Assembly: GCA_947629005.1 (NCBI GenBank)
Contig: CANRCD010000005.1
Coordinates: forward strand, 1 to 64,000
DNA length: 64,000 nt
Source of the DNA: an uncultured Clostridia bacterium
GTDB lineage: Bacteria > Bacillota > Clostridia > UMGS1883
Reading direction: 5' to 3'
The position numbers and the translations under genes were made by a program. Shown in pieces: positions 1 through 10,042 of this stretch (positions are counted from its first letter, which is position 1; every line of letters starts with the position of its first letter). Under the pieces are notes generated by a model. That model was not told where the DNA came from and did no database searches. It saw nothing but the letters and a program-made list of their open reading frames with translations.

Positions 1-12
1 TAAAAAATTACT

Positions 13-2967
13 ATGAACAGTAAGAAAATTTTGGCTATGATAGTGGCCGTCGCCATGGTCGTAGCCATCGTTCCCGCGTTCACGCTGACAGCCGCCGCGG
101 TGGCAGGAGAACAAAGTATTTCAGCAACCAATGCCTACAGTATGAATAGCTCCGATGTTAAGGAAGACGACCTTTCAGTAATCGGAGAAAATTCTATGAG
201 CAAACGAATTACTTTGATCGGGTTTGACGTTCCTAATCTTGAGGAAAACGAAATTATAACCAAGGCTGAGCTTGTTCTTACAGTTAAGGACGTAACTAAC
301 GGCGATTCAACTATTACCGTGGACGACGCTTCGACTATATGGACGAAAAAGAGCTCTACCATAACTTGGCAAGAATCAGGCTCTGATATTTCGCTCCCTT
401 CCGTGACAGAGTTTGGTGTAACGTCCGGCGATAAGGGCAAAACCATAGTAATAGACGTAACCGACTATGTTGCAACAAAAGCAGGGGATTTTGCTTCTTT
501 TAGATTGAGAAACTTTACGCCAAAATCCGGCAACAAATCCAATATTGTCAAGTTTTACAACACATCTGACGATGCACATGCCCCGAAGCTTAACATTTCC
601 ATAAAAGAAAAGGCCTCCATAACTGTCAATTTCAAGACAAAGTCCGGCGAACCTCTTAATACGGAAATGCTTCAAGGATATGTAGGCGACACATATACCT
701 ACACAAATTCGGTAAACGACAACTATGCTATAATTGAAAAAGACGGAAGCGATGGTAATTTTGGATACATAGCCGAGATTCTCGAGTCTAACCCTACGGA
801 GGTAGTTTCCGGCGGGATCGAGGTCGATGTTATCGTTGCACCAAAATATAAGCTTAAATCAAAGAACCTATTGCCGGACGGCGAAGACGGGTTGGATCAG
901 TATACCGTCGGCAGCGGTACAGCAGGGAATTATACAACACAGATTCTGAGTGCGGGCGGCAATCTCAGAAAGACTGATGAAAAAGCTCATTCCGGAAGCA
1001 ATTCTATAAAAACCACAAACAATGGATGGGGTGCCGGCGATAGCTTGTGGTCATGGTATGGTTCAAATTCTCTTGTTATGTACAGAGAAGTAAATGCCAA
1101 TTCAAAATATTACTTTGCCGGTTCGTTCTTCCCCGGCGCCGCCAGAGGAACACAGGCAACCATTGCAACTCTTGCCGCCGCTAATGACCCTACATCCATG
1201 CAGGGAATTGAAGACGGAGCCGACGAGCCCGGCGGCGGAAAAATATTAAGCAATGGTGGCGTTACTTCATGGAATGGTCTTGAGCTAACAAAGTCATCTG
1301 GTACCGGAACCAACAATAATAAATCATGGCCGGGCAATGAGGACGGTGGGAAACTCTTCCCCAACATGACCGGTAAGTGGAATCAACTTGAATATGAGCT
1401 TACTACGGATGCAAATTCCAAAGGATTTATGGCGGCGTTCTACTATACGCTCGATTGCGGAACAAGCTTCTTTGATGATTTCATGCTCTACGAAGTGGAA
1501 GATTATGCTGATGAGCTAGAAAGTATTGAAAAAGCAAATATAACCGTAATCGAGGGCAATGATCCCATTCTTCCCAAAAAACTTACAGGGCATACTAAGA
1601 ACGGGCTTGCCGTTAATGTTGACATTGATTGGGACCTTGGCTCCGTTGATTTTACTAATGCAAATAGCCCTGTAACGGTGAACGGCCATGCACACGACGA
1701 AACGGGCGTTGCTGCCGAGGCGACTGTAACAGTCCTTCCGAATACCTTTGAAATGGGAAATATTACATCTGTTTCTTGCAAGCAAGGCGAATATGCAGGA
1801 AAAGCGCATAAATTCCCGAAGAATATTGTTTTCGCGAAAGATTTCAGCGTGGAGTTTGACTATAAAGTGAACAGTATAGCTGACGCGTCTATTCAGGTCT
1901 GCAAGGATGGCGCGATATTTGGAGATGGCGCTGTGGCCATTGGCATAGGCGGCGCTCTCCTTAATGTGACCTCAGGTAAGGGACTTACCGACAGCAGCAG
2001 AGTTTCAACCAATTTGTTTACAGTCGCTGTTGGCGAGCAGTACCGTGTACTCATTAACATTAAAACAGAAGAAAAAATGTTTAATGTAACCGTTACTAAG
2101 CCCGATGGCACAAGCTACTCCACTGAAGACGTTTACTTCAGAAATTGCGGCAAGCATGATGTTATAAACACCATAGGCGCACTCTCCAATTCGGAATCTG
2201 GTAACACTGCGGACGGCGATATTGAGATGCTCAACATAAAGATTTATGACGCCAACTACAAGGAGTTTAAGGCTCTTGCTCCCGAGCTTGCTTGGACTGG
2301 AGAGGACTTTGCCATAAACTTCCTGTTTGGCGACGATGCTGATGATGGAACTTATACCATTAATGTAACCAAGAAGAATGCCGAAACCAAGGAATTTACC
2401 GAAACTGTTAACAACACAGCGACGGTTGAGGTAAACGATACTGTGAAGGGCTTTACACTTAACGGAAAGAGCAATGACATTTATAAGGCCGAAGCTGTAA
2501 ATGGCGATGTTGTTACTGCTGATATGACTAACGGCGTAAGCGTATACGGCCTTGTTATGAAGGCTCTCAGCGAGCTCACCCTTGCTGACGGCGACAAAAT
2601 ACTTGCCGAACAGATCGACGCTGTCAATAAGGTTGTAAACGATGGAGGTCTTTACATCAAGGACGGCGCTCTTCCTATCGAGGCTGTTGGCATTCTAAGC
2701 TATGATTCGGCTGAAAACACTGTCACCATCAATGATAAGCTGTTCAATGCCGGCTTGAAGTTTGAAATGGTTAAGTACACCAGCGGAGAAGATGTAGATA
2801 AGGATGCAACAATTGAGGATGCTGGCAAGACGGCAAAGCTTAGCTCCGCCATGTCTGCCGGTCTTGACGAGATTTTCCTCAGCGAGATCGAGTTTGTATT
2901 TGAACCCGGCGAGGTAGCGGAGGAAGCCGACGAAGCCGGTACTATTGACTTCGTTGAGGAGATATAA
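13..2967 (+). CDS. Large secreted modular carbohydrate-binding-like surface protein (cassette A)
   Basis: The 984-residue protein starts with a clear signal peptide (MNSKKILAMIV..., cleavage probably near residue 32 after a TAAAVA-like stretch). What follows looks like a chain of binding modules: a DNRLRE/CBM96-like beta domain (about 35-200), a MucBP-like stretch (about 205-280), a CBM4/9-like jelly roll ending in DDFMLYEV (about 285-500), a bacterial Ig-like Big_4 domain (about 510-575), a LamG/CBM-like domain (about 580-755) and a C-terminal module (about 760-984). That last module contains SVYGLVMKA, AEQIDAVN and NDGGLY and ends in an acidic tail, FVEEI. I see no catalytic motif, LPXTG or SLH anchor. 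The C-terminal module recurs in the inverted partial gene at 12965-13972. A 53-residue peptide gene follows 14 nt downstream and is surely co-transcribed. Base composition is AT-richer than in the neighbours. The promoter lies outside the window. Domain names are by pattern; the function (glycan binding at the surface) is inferred. Confidence 0.8.
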   Translation: MNSKKILAMIVAVAMVVAIVPAFTLTAAAVAGEQSISATNAYSMNSSDVKEDDLSVIGENSMSKRITLIGFDVPNLEENEIITKAELVLTVKDVTNGDSTITVDDASTIWTKKSSTITWQESGSDISLPSVTEFGVTSGDKGKTIVIDVTDYVATKAGDFASFRLRNFTPKSGNKSNIVKFYNTSDDAHAPKLNISIKEKASITVNFKTKSGEPLNTEMLQGYVGDTYTYTNSVNDNYAIIEKDGSDGNFGYIAEILESNPTEVVSGGIEVDVIVAPKYKLKSKNLLPDGEDGLDQYTVGSGTAGNYTTQILSAGGNLRKTDEKAHSGSNSIKTTNNGWGAGDSLWSWYGSNSLVMYREVNANSKYYFAGSFFPGAARGTQATIATLAAANDPTSMQGIEDGADEPGGGKILSNGGVTSWNGLELTKSSGTGTNNNKSWPGNEDGGKLFPNMTGKWNQLEYELTTDANSKGFMAAFYYTLDCGTSFFDDFMLYEVEDYADELESIEKANITVIEGNDPILPKKLTGHTKNGLAVNVDIDWDLGSVDFTNANSPVTVNGHAHDETGVAAEATVTVLPNTFEMGNITSVSCKQGEYAGKAHKFPKNIVFAKDFSVEFDYKVNSIADASIQVCKDGAIFGDGAVAIGIGGALLNVTSGKGLTDSSRVSTNLFTVAVGEQYRVLINIKTEEKMFNVTVTKPDGTSYSTEDVYFRNCGKHDVINTIGALSNSESGNTADGDIEMLNIKIYDANYKEFKALAPELAWTGEDFAINFLFGDDADDGTYTINVTKKNAETKEFTETVNNTATVEVNDTVKGFTLNGKSNDIYKAEAVNGDVVTADMTNGVSVYGLVMKALSELTLADGDKILAEQIDAVNKVVNDGGLYIKDGALPIEAVGILSYDSAENTVTINDKLFNAGLKFEMVKYTSGEDVDKDATIEDAGKTAKLSSAMSAGLDEIFLSEIEFVFEPGEVAEEADEAGTIDFVEEI

Positions 2968-2981
2968 GGAGGGCGAAGACT

Positions 2982-3143
2982 ATGAAGAAATTTATTGTTC
3001 CCGAGATCAACGTCGTTAATCTCGACCAGCAGGACGCGATTATGACTTCCCCCGGTATTACAGATAAGCGCGCGCTTACAACTGTCATTACTGATGAAAC
3101 GAGCGCACAGTATAATATGTGGAAAGGCTATGACGCCGAGTAA
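2982..3143 (+). CDS. 53-residue conserved peptide, cassette A
   Basis: A 53-codon gene begins with ATG behind a strong ribosome site (AAGGAGG at 2967-2973), 14 nt after the surface-protein stop. The product starts MKKFIVPEINVV, has DAIMTSPG in the middle and ends QYNMWKGYDAE. It is hydrophilic with no signal peptide, membrane segment or cysteine. A homologue of identical length lies on the other strand at 12789-12950; 33 of 53 positions are the same, which argues strongly that the gene is real. It is followed directly by a terminator. Short MKKF-x-x-PE...TS peptides next to secreted proteins resemble small Clostridia hypothetical proteins I have seen, but I know of no established function. 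Confidence 0.82.
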   Translation: MKKFIVPEINVVNLDQQDAIMTSPGITDKRALTTVITDETSAQYNMWKGYDAE

Positions 3144-3156
3144 TCACAAATCAGCG

Positions 3157-3180
3157 AAGGGCCCCTTTTGGGGCCCTTTT
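3157..3180 (+). terminator. Rho-independent terminator of cassette A
   Basis: A 9-bp perfect stem (AAGGGCCCC / GGGGCCCTT) with loop TTTT is followed by a short T run, 14 nt after the 53-residue peptide stop. The same stem preceded by CAGCG is found, inverted, after the homologous peptide gene at 12789. Confidence 0.88.
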
Positions 3181-3261
3181 GCTATGTGCGGATTATTTTG
3201 CCCACGAGGACGCGGCCGCGCGAAGCACGCCGCTCGCGGCGGACCAATCTTCCCACGCAAA

Positions 3262-3287
3262 TAAAAAGCGCCCGATCACTCGGGCGC
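3262..3287 (-). terminator. Terminator overlapping the rsmI stop codon
   Basis: An 8-bp stem (GCGCCCGA / TCGGGCGC) sits at 3268-3287, with a T run (A run on the + strand) at 3263-3267. The loop contains the rsmI TGA stop, so the last codons of rsmI form one arm. Confidence 0.82.
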
Positions 3288-4127
3288 GATTTTAAGCTGT
3301 GCGTATATCTCACGGCGGGAAACGCCGCGGTCGTTGGCAGCGGCCTTCATGGCTTCTTTTTCTGACATACCCTCGTCCGTATAAAGCCGGACGTGCTCGG
3401 CTACGGTCATATTCTCCCAACGGGAACGCTCCTCGGCGGCAGCCTCCACGCTCGGGCGGCCCTCGATCACAAGGACGAACTCGCCCCTCGGCGGCGTCTG
3501 CTCGTAGCGGGCAAGGGCGGAGGCAAGGTCGGCGCGGTAAATTTCCTCATGCAGCTTCGTGATCTCGCGGCACAGGGCCGCTTTGCGGTTGCCGAAGGCC
3601 GCCAGCATATCCCGAAGCGTATTCACAAGCTTATGAGGGGCCTCGTAAAAAATCATGGTGCGCTCCTCGGCCTTGAGCTTTTCAAGCATCTCGGCGCGGC
3701 CGCGCTTATTGACGGTGAGAAAGCCCTCAAAGGCGAAGCGTCCCGTGGGCAGACCGCTGGCGATAAGCGCGTTTATGCCGGCAACCGCCCCGGGAACGGG
3801 CACGACGTCAACGCCGTTCTCGGCGCAGAGCCGGACAAGGTCCTCGCCGGGGTCGCTGATGGCGGGGGTGCCTGCATCGCTGACGAGAGCTATGCTCTCG
3901 CCGGCTTTGAGCCTTTCAAGCAGCATTTCGCCCCTTTCACGGCGATTGTGCTCGAAGTAGCTCACCATCGGCTTGTCAATATTAAGATAGTTAAGCAGAC
4001 CGCGGGTGTGTCGGGTGTCCTCAGCGGCAATAAGATCCACCGAGCGCAGCGCCTCCACGCAGCGGTAGGTTATGTCGCCGAGGTTCCCGATGGGCGTGGC
4101 GCACAGGTACAGCTTGCCGTATGCCAT
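3276..4127 (-). CDS. rsmI: 16S rRNA (cytidine(1402)-2'-O)-methyltransferase
   Basis: The 283-residue protein is a typical RsmI. It begins GKLYLCATPIGNLGDITYR and contains AAEDTRHT, the SDAGTPAISDPG loop and PGAVAGINALIASGLPT, all features of the tetrapyrrole-methylase-fold SAM enzyme that 2'-O-methylates C1402 in the ribosomal decoding centre. Length fits the family. Its ATG abuts the stop of the upstream methylase gene with no spacer, so the two are co-transcribed. The gene ends inside its own terminator hairpin. Confidence 0.96.
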   Translation of the reverse strand: MAYGKLYLCATPIGNLGDITYRCVEALRSVDLIAAEDTRHTRGLLNYLNIDKPMVSYFEHNRRERGEMLLERLKAGESIALVSDAGTPAISDPGEDLVRLCAENGVDVVPVPGAVAGINALIASGLPTGRFAFEGFLTVNKRGRAEMLEKLKAEERTMIFYEAPHKLVNTLRDMLAAFGNRKAALCREITKLHEEIYRADLASALARYEQTPPRGEFVLVIEGRPSVEAAAEERSRWENMTVAEHVRLYTDEGMSEKEAMKAAANDRGVSRREIYAQLKIAPE

Positions 4128-4853
4128 TTATACGATCCCCTCAGTTACGTTTTGTATATAGTTGCCCGCGTCGTCGTACATGAACACGGGCTTTTCAAGC
4201 TTAAGCTGCGGCCTGCCGCCGAGCAGGCCCTCCACAAGTATCAGATTGGCGGAGGCGTTGCTGCGCGGATAAACCACGGCCAGCCGCTTCGGCTCGATTT
4301 TGTGCAGGCGAAAAGCGGAAAATACGTCGCAGAGCCGGTCGGCGCGGTGTACCATAAACAGCCGTCCGCCAATTTTCAGGCAGTCAGCGGCACTTTTTAC
4401 CACGCCCTCCAGAGTGCAGCGCAGCTCGTGGCGGCTGACGGCAAGATCGTCGTTTGGATTCACCAGCCCGCCGCCTGCGGCCATATACGGAGGGTTGCAG
4501 GTAACGGCGTCGAAGCGGCGCTTGCCAAGCATGGCGGGCGCGTCGGCGAGGTCGGCGTTGTGTACGGTTATCACATCCTGAAGAGAATTTAGCTTCACCG
4601 TGCGCGAGGCCATGTCGGCCACCCACGGGATTATCTCCACGGCATCCACCGAGGCGGGCTCGTACAAGGCGCAGAGCAGCACGGGAATTATGCCCGTGCC
4701 GGCGCACAGATCCAGCACGCGGTCACGCCTGCCCACCCGCGCGAATTTTGCCAGCAGCACGGCGTCGCTGCCGAAACAGAAGCCATCCTTGCTTTGAATT
4801 ATTTTATAACCCTTAATCCCAAGCTCCTCGATTTTTTCTCTGTCCGAAGCCAT
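4128..4853 (-). CDS. TrmN6/YabB-like SAM methyltransferase (tRNA1 adenine-N6 type)
   Basis: The 241-residue protein has a Rossmann SAM site (LDLCAGTGIIPVLL, about residue 47) and the NPPY adenine-N6 motif (FDAVTCNPPYMA). It matches the TrmN6 / YfiC family, which methylates A37 of tRNA1(Val), and such genes often sit next to rsmI in Firmicutes. I start at ATG 4853 (MASDREKIEE), 7 nt after AGGAGA; the open frame extends 23 codons further upstream without a ribosome site or family-like sequence. The stop codon is adjacent to the rsmI start. Confidence 0.88.
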   Translation of the reverse strand: MASDREKIEELGIKGYKIIQSKDGFCFGSDAVLLAKFARVGRRDRVLDLCAGTGIIPVLLCALYEPASVDAVEIIPWVADMASRTVKLNSLQDVITVHNADLADAPAMLGKRRFDAVTCNPPYMAAGGGLVNPNDDLAVSRHELRCTLEGVVKSAADCLKIGGRLFMVHRADRLCDVFSAFRLHKIEPKRLAVVYPRSNASANLILVEGLLGGRPQLKLEKPVFMYDDAGNYIQNVTEGIV

Positions 4854-4940
4854 AGCGTTATCTCCTGCAAAGCGAACCGATTTTCCGCAATTAGTCCGAT
4901 GGGGCTTCCTGCGAAGCCCCATCAGAGTTATTATGTTCGA

Positions 4941-5111
4941 TTACTCCTGAGCGGGAGCGCCAACGGGACAAGTGTCCGCGCAAGCGCCGCACTCGATGCA
5001 CTGCTCGGCGTCAATCATGTACTTACCGTCGCCTTCGCTAATGCAGCTGACGGGGCAGCCGTCCGCGCAAGCGCCGCAGCTGATGCAATCGTCACTGATT
5101 ACGTATGCCAT
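4941..5111 (-). CDS. 2[4Fe-4S] ferredoxin
   Basis: The 56-residue protein contains two clostridial ferredoxin motifs, CISCGACADGCP and CIECGACADTCP, each providing CxxCxxCxxxCP ligands for a low-potential [4Fe-4S] cluster. Size and symmetry fit clostridial ferredoxins that carry electrons in fermentation. It has its own promoter in the space shared with the divergent PTS gene. It is probably a separate unit from the methylase genes downstream, although no terminator is visible between them. Confidence 0.95.
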   Translation of the reverse strand: MAYVISDDCISCGACADGCPVSCISEGDGKYMIDAEQCIECGACADTCPVGAPAQE

Positions 5112-5145
5112 CTCAATACACCTCTCTTTGTTTTATTCTATTTAC

Positions 5146-5173
5146 ATTGTATCATAAAAACTACAAATTTCAA
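5146..5173 (-). promoter_or_regulatory. SigA-type promoter of the ferredoxin gene
   Basis: On the minus strand, TTGAAA and TACAAT are separated by 16 nt, about 35 nt upstream of the ferredoxin ATG. AGAGAGGTG provides the ribosome site. Confidence 0.7.
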
Positions 5174-5207
5174 TACTTTTTTTAAAATTACTTGTGAAAA
5201 ATTTTTC

Positions 5208-5236
5208 TTGATTTTTATAATCCCTGCCTGTATAAT
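5208..5236 (+). promoter_or_regulatory. SigA-type promoter of the PTS EIIC-like / dus unit
   Basis: TTGATT (5208-5213), a 17-nt spacer and TATAAT (5231-5236) precede the AGGGAGGA ribosome site and the ATG at 5279. Confidence 0.82.
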
Positions 5237-5278
5237 AAAAATAATAAACACGGACTACCGTATTAGGGAGGAACTGAT

Positions 5279-6349
5279 ATGGCTGACAAACGGAAGAATA
5301 TAGCGCACACCGTCTTTATCGACGGCCTCAGCGGAATGGCGCTCGGCCTTTTCGCCACACTTATTGTGGGGACCATATTTGTCCAAATCAGTGATTATAT
5401 AAGCGGCGCCTTCGGGAATTTGCTGCTGGTGGTTGGCAAAACGGCTCAGCTCCTGACAGGAGCGGGCATAGGCTGCGGCGTGGCGCTGAAGCTGGGGCAG
5501 ACGGCTCCGCTCGTGACCATCAGCGCGGCTATCTGCGGTTTTGTGGGTGCCTACGCGAGGGCTATCCTCGCGGGGACGTTCTTCACCGATAACGCCTTTG
5601 GCATAAATCCTCCGGGCGAGCCTCTGGGCGCCTTTATTGCCGCCATTGCGGGTATAGCCGTGGGCAGGCTCGTCAGCGGCAAAACCGGCATAGACATACT
5701 GCTCACGCCGGTTTGCTGCATTGTCGCGGGCTGCGCTGCGGGGCTTCTGGTGGGGCCGTATATCACGCGTTTTATGAATTGGCTGGGTTACCTTGTCAAC
5801 TGGGGAACAGTTCAGCGGCCGGTGCTCATGGGCATAATCGTATCCGTCCTCATGGGTATTTTCCTGACGCTGCCAATCAGCTCGGCGGCGATCGGCGTGT
5901 CGCTGGGGCTCAGCGGCCTTGCGGCGGGGGCGGCAACAGCGGGCTGCTGCGCCAATATGATAGGCTTTGCCGTCGCCAGCTACCGCGAGAATAAGGTCGG
6001 CGGGCTGGTGGCTCAGGGACTGGGCACAAGTATGCTCCAGATACCGAATATAATCCGCCATCCGCAGATCTGGCTTCCGGCCATAATCAGCAGCGCCGTG
6101 CTCGGGCCGGTATCCACCGTACTTTTTAAAATCGAATCCAACGCCGTCGGCAGCGGCATGGGCACCGCCGGACTTGTGGGGCCGATAATGACCTACAATA
6201 CCATGGCGCCCAACGGCAATGCCGCCATGGTGCTGGGCGTAATACTGCTTGTGTATTTTGTGCTGCCGGCGCTCATCAGCCTTGCCGTCAGCGAGGGTAT
6301 GCGCAGAGCCGGCTGGATAAAGTCCGGCTACATGAAGCTCGATATATGA
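5279..6349 (+). CDS. PTS EIIC-like membrane permease (PTS_EIIC_2 family)
   Basis: The 356-residue protein is very hydrophobic, with about nine or ten membrane segments. It has the look of the PTS_EIIC_2 family (GTIFVQISDYI, PISSAAIGVSLGLSGLAAGAATAGCCANMIGF, NTMAPNGNAAM). Such proteins are annotated as PTS subunit IIC, though no IIA, IIB or other PTS component is nearby, so sugar phosphorylation by this protein is not assured. The ATG at 5279 follows AGGGAGGA. The 3' end overlaps dus by 4 nt (ATGA), implying translational coupling. Confidence 0.82.
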   Translation: MADKRKNIAHTVFIDGLSGMALGLFATLIVGTIFVQISDYISGAFGNLLLVVGKTAQLLTGAGIGCGVALKLGQTAPLVTISAAICGFVGAYARAILAGTFFTDNAFGINPPGEPLGAFIAAIAGIAVGRLVSGKTGIDILLTPVCCIVAGCAAGLLVGPYITRFMNWLGYLVNWGTVQRPVLMGIIVSVLMGIFLTLPISSAAIGVSLGLSGLAAGAATAGCCANMIGFAVASYRENKVGGLVAQGLGTSMLQIPNIIRHPQIWLPAIISSAVLGPVSTVLFKIESNAVGSGMGTAGLVGPIMTYNTMAPNGNAAMVLGVILLVYFVLPALISLAVSEGMRRAGWIKSGYMKLDI

Positions 6350-7293
6350 AGATAGGCGGTATTGAACTTAAAAACAACCTCATCCTCGCCCCGATGGCGG
6401 GCGTGGCCGACCTGCCCTTTCGCATGGTTTGCCACTCCTTTGGGGCGGGGCTGTCGTATACGGAAATGGTCAGCGCAAAGGCTTTGGGCTTTGAAAACGA
6501 AAAAACCTTCCGCTTAATGAGCACCGAGGGCTTGCCCACAGCGGTGCAGCTTTTCGGCTCCGAGCCGGAGGCCGTGGCCGCCGCCGTACCTATGGCGGAA
6601 AAGGCGGGGCTGTTCATTGATATCAACATGGGCTGTCCCGCGCCAAAGATAACCGGCAACGGCGAGGGCTCGGCCCTTATGAAGGACCTCGGCAGGGCGA
6701 GGGCCGTTATTGAGGCCGCCGTCGGCGCGGCCTCTAAGCCCGTGACCGTGAAAATGCGCGCCGGCTGGGACGCGGAGCACATAAACGCTCCCCTTCTCGC
6801 ACGGCTGGCCGAGGAGGCCGGAGCGGCGGCGGTGACGGTACACGGCCGCACAAGGGAGCAGTTCTACTCCGGAAGCTCTGACCGAAGCGTTATCCGCCGC
6901 GTGCGAGAGGAGGTATCTGTACCGCTCATCGCCAACGGCGACGTATTTTCGCCGGAGGACGCCGTATCGCTTATGGAGCAGACCGGCGCCGACGGCGTCA
7001 TGATAGGCCGCGGCTCGCAGGGCAGGCCATGGATATTTGCCATGATTACCGAATACATGGCGCGAGGCGGTTATACCGAGCCCTCGCCCGAGGAAAAAAT
7101 CGCCGTTGCCTCAAGGCACATTGCCCTCATCGTGGAGCACAAGGGCGAATATATAGGCGCGCGCGAGGCGCGCAAGCACGCGGCGTGGTATATTCGGGGC
7201 CTGCGCGGTGCGGCGGCGCTTCGGGCGGAGATTAATTCCGCCGAAACTCTTGAAAAAATGACAGAAATAATGAAAAAAGCTATTGACGGATAA
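6346..7293 (+). CDS. dus: tRNA-dihydrouridine synthase (DusB-like)
   Basis: The 315-residue flavoenzyme reduces uridines in the tRNA D-loop. Visible features are LAPMAGVADLPFR at the N-terminus, the catalytic cysteine in INMGCPAPKI, the basic VTVHGRTREQ segment and the FMN-phosphate loop ANGDVFSPEDA...GVMIGRGSQGRPWIF. Length and order fit the DusB/YohI group. The gene overlaps the permease stop by 4 nt. The guaB promoter lies within its last codons. Confidence 0.94.
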   Translation: MKIGGIELKNNLILAPMAGVADLPFRMVCHSFGAGLSYTEMVSAKALGFENEKTFRLMSTEGLPTAVQLFGSEPEAVAAAVPMAEKAGLFIDINMGCPAPKITGNGEGSALMKDLGRARAVIEAAVGAASKPVTVKMRAGWDAEHINAPLLARLAEEAGAAAVTVHGRTREQFYSGSSDRSVIRRVREEVSVPLIANGDVFSPEDAVSLMEQTGADGVMIGRGSQGRPWIFAMITEYMARGGYTEPSPEEKIAVASRHIALIVEHKGEYIGAREARKHAAWYIRGLRGAAALRAEINSAETLEKMTEIMKKAIDG

Positions 7294-7311
7294 GCCGTAT
7301 TTTGGTATAAT
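7283..7311 (+). promoter_or_regulatory. SigA-type promoter of guaB
   Basis: TTGACG (7283-7288, inside the end of dus), a 17-nt spacer and TATAAT (7306-7311) lie about 34 nt upstream of the guaB ATG. The leader is too short for a purine riboswitch. Confidence 0.84.
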
Positions 7312-7317
7312 AAATAA

Positions 7318-8799
<1,482 letters not shown>

Positions 8800-8804
8800 C
8801 GCAC

Positions 8805-9056
8805 GAGGCCGTAAAAAAGTCTCGCAGAACATTCAAGGCCGCGAATATTTTGAAGGGCCGAATGTTTTGATTGAAGGCAAATTTATGCAGCTATAGGAAT
8901 TACAAAAAAGAAAAAAGCTTGAATTAATTTAGAACATCCGCTCAAAAGAGCGGATGTTCTTCATTTTATGCTCCCGAACTACGAACGAAAATCACCCTTG
9001 ACGTACCCCGTCGGGAGGGTTTTCTCGGCGGCTAAAGCCGCCTGCGCGAGCTTGAT
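8805..9056 (+). repeat. Dispersed intergenic repeat, copy 1
   Basis: This about 250-bp stretch fills most of the 388-nt gap after guaB. It matches the stretch at 38906-39160: both start GAGGCCGTAAAAAA, both contain the same long hairpin (AACATCCGCT...AGCGGATGTT), then CACGAACGAAAATCACCC-like sequence and a GCCTGCGCGAG end. A third copy is inverted at 41290-41508. I see no gene in 8800-9187. Confidence 0.72.
8931..8964 (+). terminator. Long hairpin (terminator-like) in repeat copy 1
   Basis: A 13-bp perfect stem (AGAACATCCGCTC / GAGCGGATGTTCT) with loop AAAA is followed by TCATTTT. It belongs to the AATCCGCTC-core hairpin family found at six gene 3' ends in this window and probably ends guaB transcription. 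Confidence 0.7.
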
Positions 9057-9063
9057 AACGGGG

Positions 9064-9092
9064 CCACAAAATTGACGAAGCCAATTTTGTGG
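9064..9092. repeat. 11-bp inverted repeat hairpin
   Basis: CCACAAAATTG and CAATTTTGTGG flank a 7-nt loop. A purine-rich AGAAGGAGGAGC segment follows, resembling the one after the palindrome at 16371. The role is unknown. Confidence 0.5.
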
Positions 9093-9187
9093 AGAGAAGG
9101 AGGAGCGGCAAACCGCGATTCGCAGCTTGCTACGACGCCGTTCTGCATGATTTTTTCAACCGGCCCGTATTATTTATACAATAACCG

Positions 9188-10042
9188 CTATCCGCGCGCG
9201 GCACGTATGGAGGCGGAGCGGACGGTGTTTTTCATAAGCATGGCAATCGTCATAGGCCCGACGCCGCCGGGCACGGGCGTAATTGCGGAGGCAACCCCGC
9301 TTACGGCGGCAAAATCCACATCGCCGCAGAGCTTGCCGTCCACGCGGTTCATTCCGACGTCGATAACCACGGCGCCGGGCTTGACCATGTCGGCGGTGAT
9401 GAGCTTCGCCCTGCCGACGGCGGCCACAAGTATGTCGGCGCGGCGGCATACTTCGGAAAGATTTTTGGTTTTGCTGTGGCATACAGTTACGGTTCCGTTC
9501 TGGTGCAGCAGCAGCATGGCCTGCGGCTTGCCAACAATATTGCTGCGTCCCACGACGACACATTCCTTGCCCGCGACCTCGATTCCTGCGAGCTTGATGA
9601 GTTCCATAACTCCGGCGGGAGTGCAGGGCAGGAAGTCGAAATTGCCAATCATTATCTTTCCCACGTTCACCGGATGGAACGCATCCACGTCCTTGGCGGG
9701 ATCAATGGCGAGAAGCACCCTTTCGCTGTTGATATGCTTCGGCAGCGGCAACTGTACGAGTATACCGTCGATATCGCCGCGTCCGTTCAGCTCGCCTACA
9801 AGCTTAAGCAGCTCGTCCTCGCCTGTTTCGGCGGGGAGGGCGTACTCCTCGCTCATGATGCCGCATACCTCACAGGCCTTTTTCTTATTGTTCACATAAA
9901 CGCGGCTGGCCGGATCGTCGCCTACGATTATGACCGCGAGCCCGGGCTTAACGCCCCTTGCCGTCAGGGCGTCGGCCTCGATGCGGAGCTCCTCCTTTAT
10001 TTTGGCCGACAGGGCCTTTCCGTCCAGAATTTGTGCTGCCAT
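9188..10042 (-). CDS. folD: Bifunctional methylene-THF dehydrogenase / methenyl-THF cyclohydrolase
   Basis: The 284-residue FolD interconverts 5,10-methylene-, methenyl- and 10-formyl-tetrahydrofolate. Visible are the [10 protein letters not shown] segment with the conserved lysine, [20 protein letters not shown], the dinucleotide site [14 protein letters not shown] and [10 protein letters not shown] near the end, with [13 protein letters not shown] start at ATG 10042 (MAAQILDG), behind AAGGAG; the frame continues 6 codons upstream. Its first 95 nt overlap the end of the upstream radical SAM gene in another frame. Confidence 0.96.
   Translation of the reverse strand: MAAQILDGKALSAKIKEELRIEADALTARGVKPGLAVIIVGDDPASRVYVNNKKKACEVCGIMSEEYALPAETGEDELLKLVGELNGRGDIDGILVQLPLPKHINSERVLLAIDPAKDVDAFHPVNVGKIMIGNFDFLPCTPAGVMELIKLAGIEVAGKECVVVGRSNIVGKPQAMLLLHQNGTVTVCHSKTKNLSEVCRRADILVAAVGRAKLITADMVKPGAVVIDVGMNRVDGKLCGDVDFAAVSGVASAITPVPGGVGPMTIAMLMKNTVRSASIRAARG

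Noticed and set aside
2982-3143. 53-residue peptide as a RiPP precursor
   Set aside because: No modification enzyme, protease-transporter or leader-cleavage motif is next to either copy. The YgiQ and TIGR03960 radical SAM proteins are separate housekeeping families.
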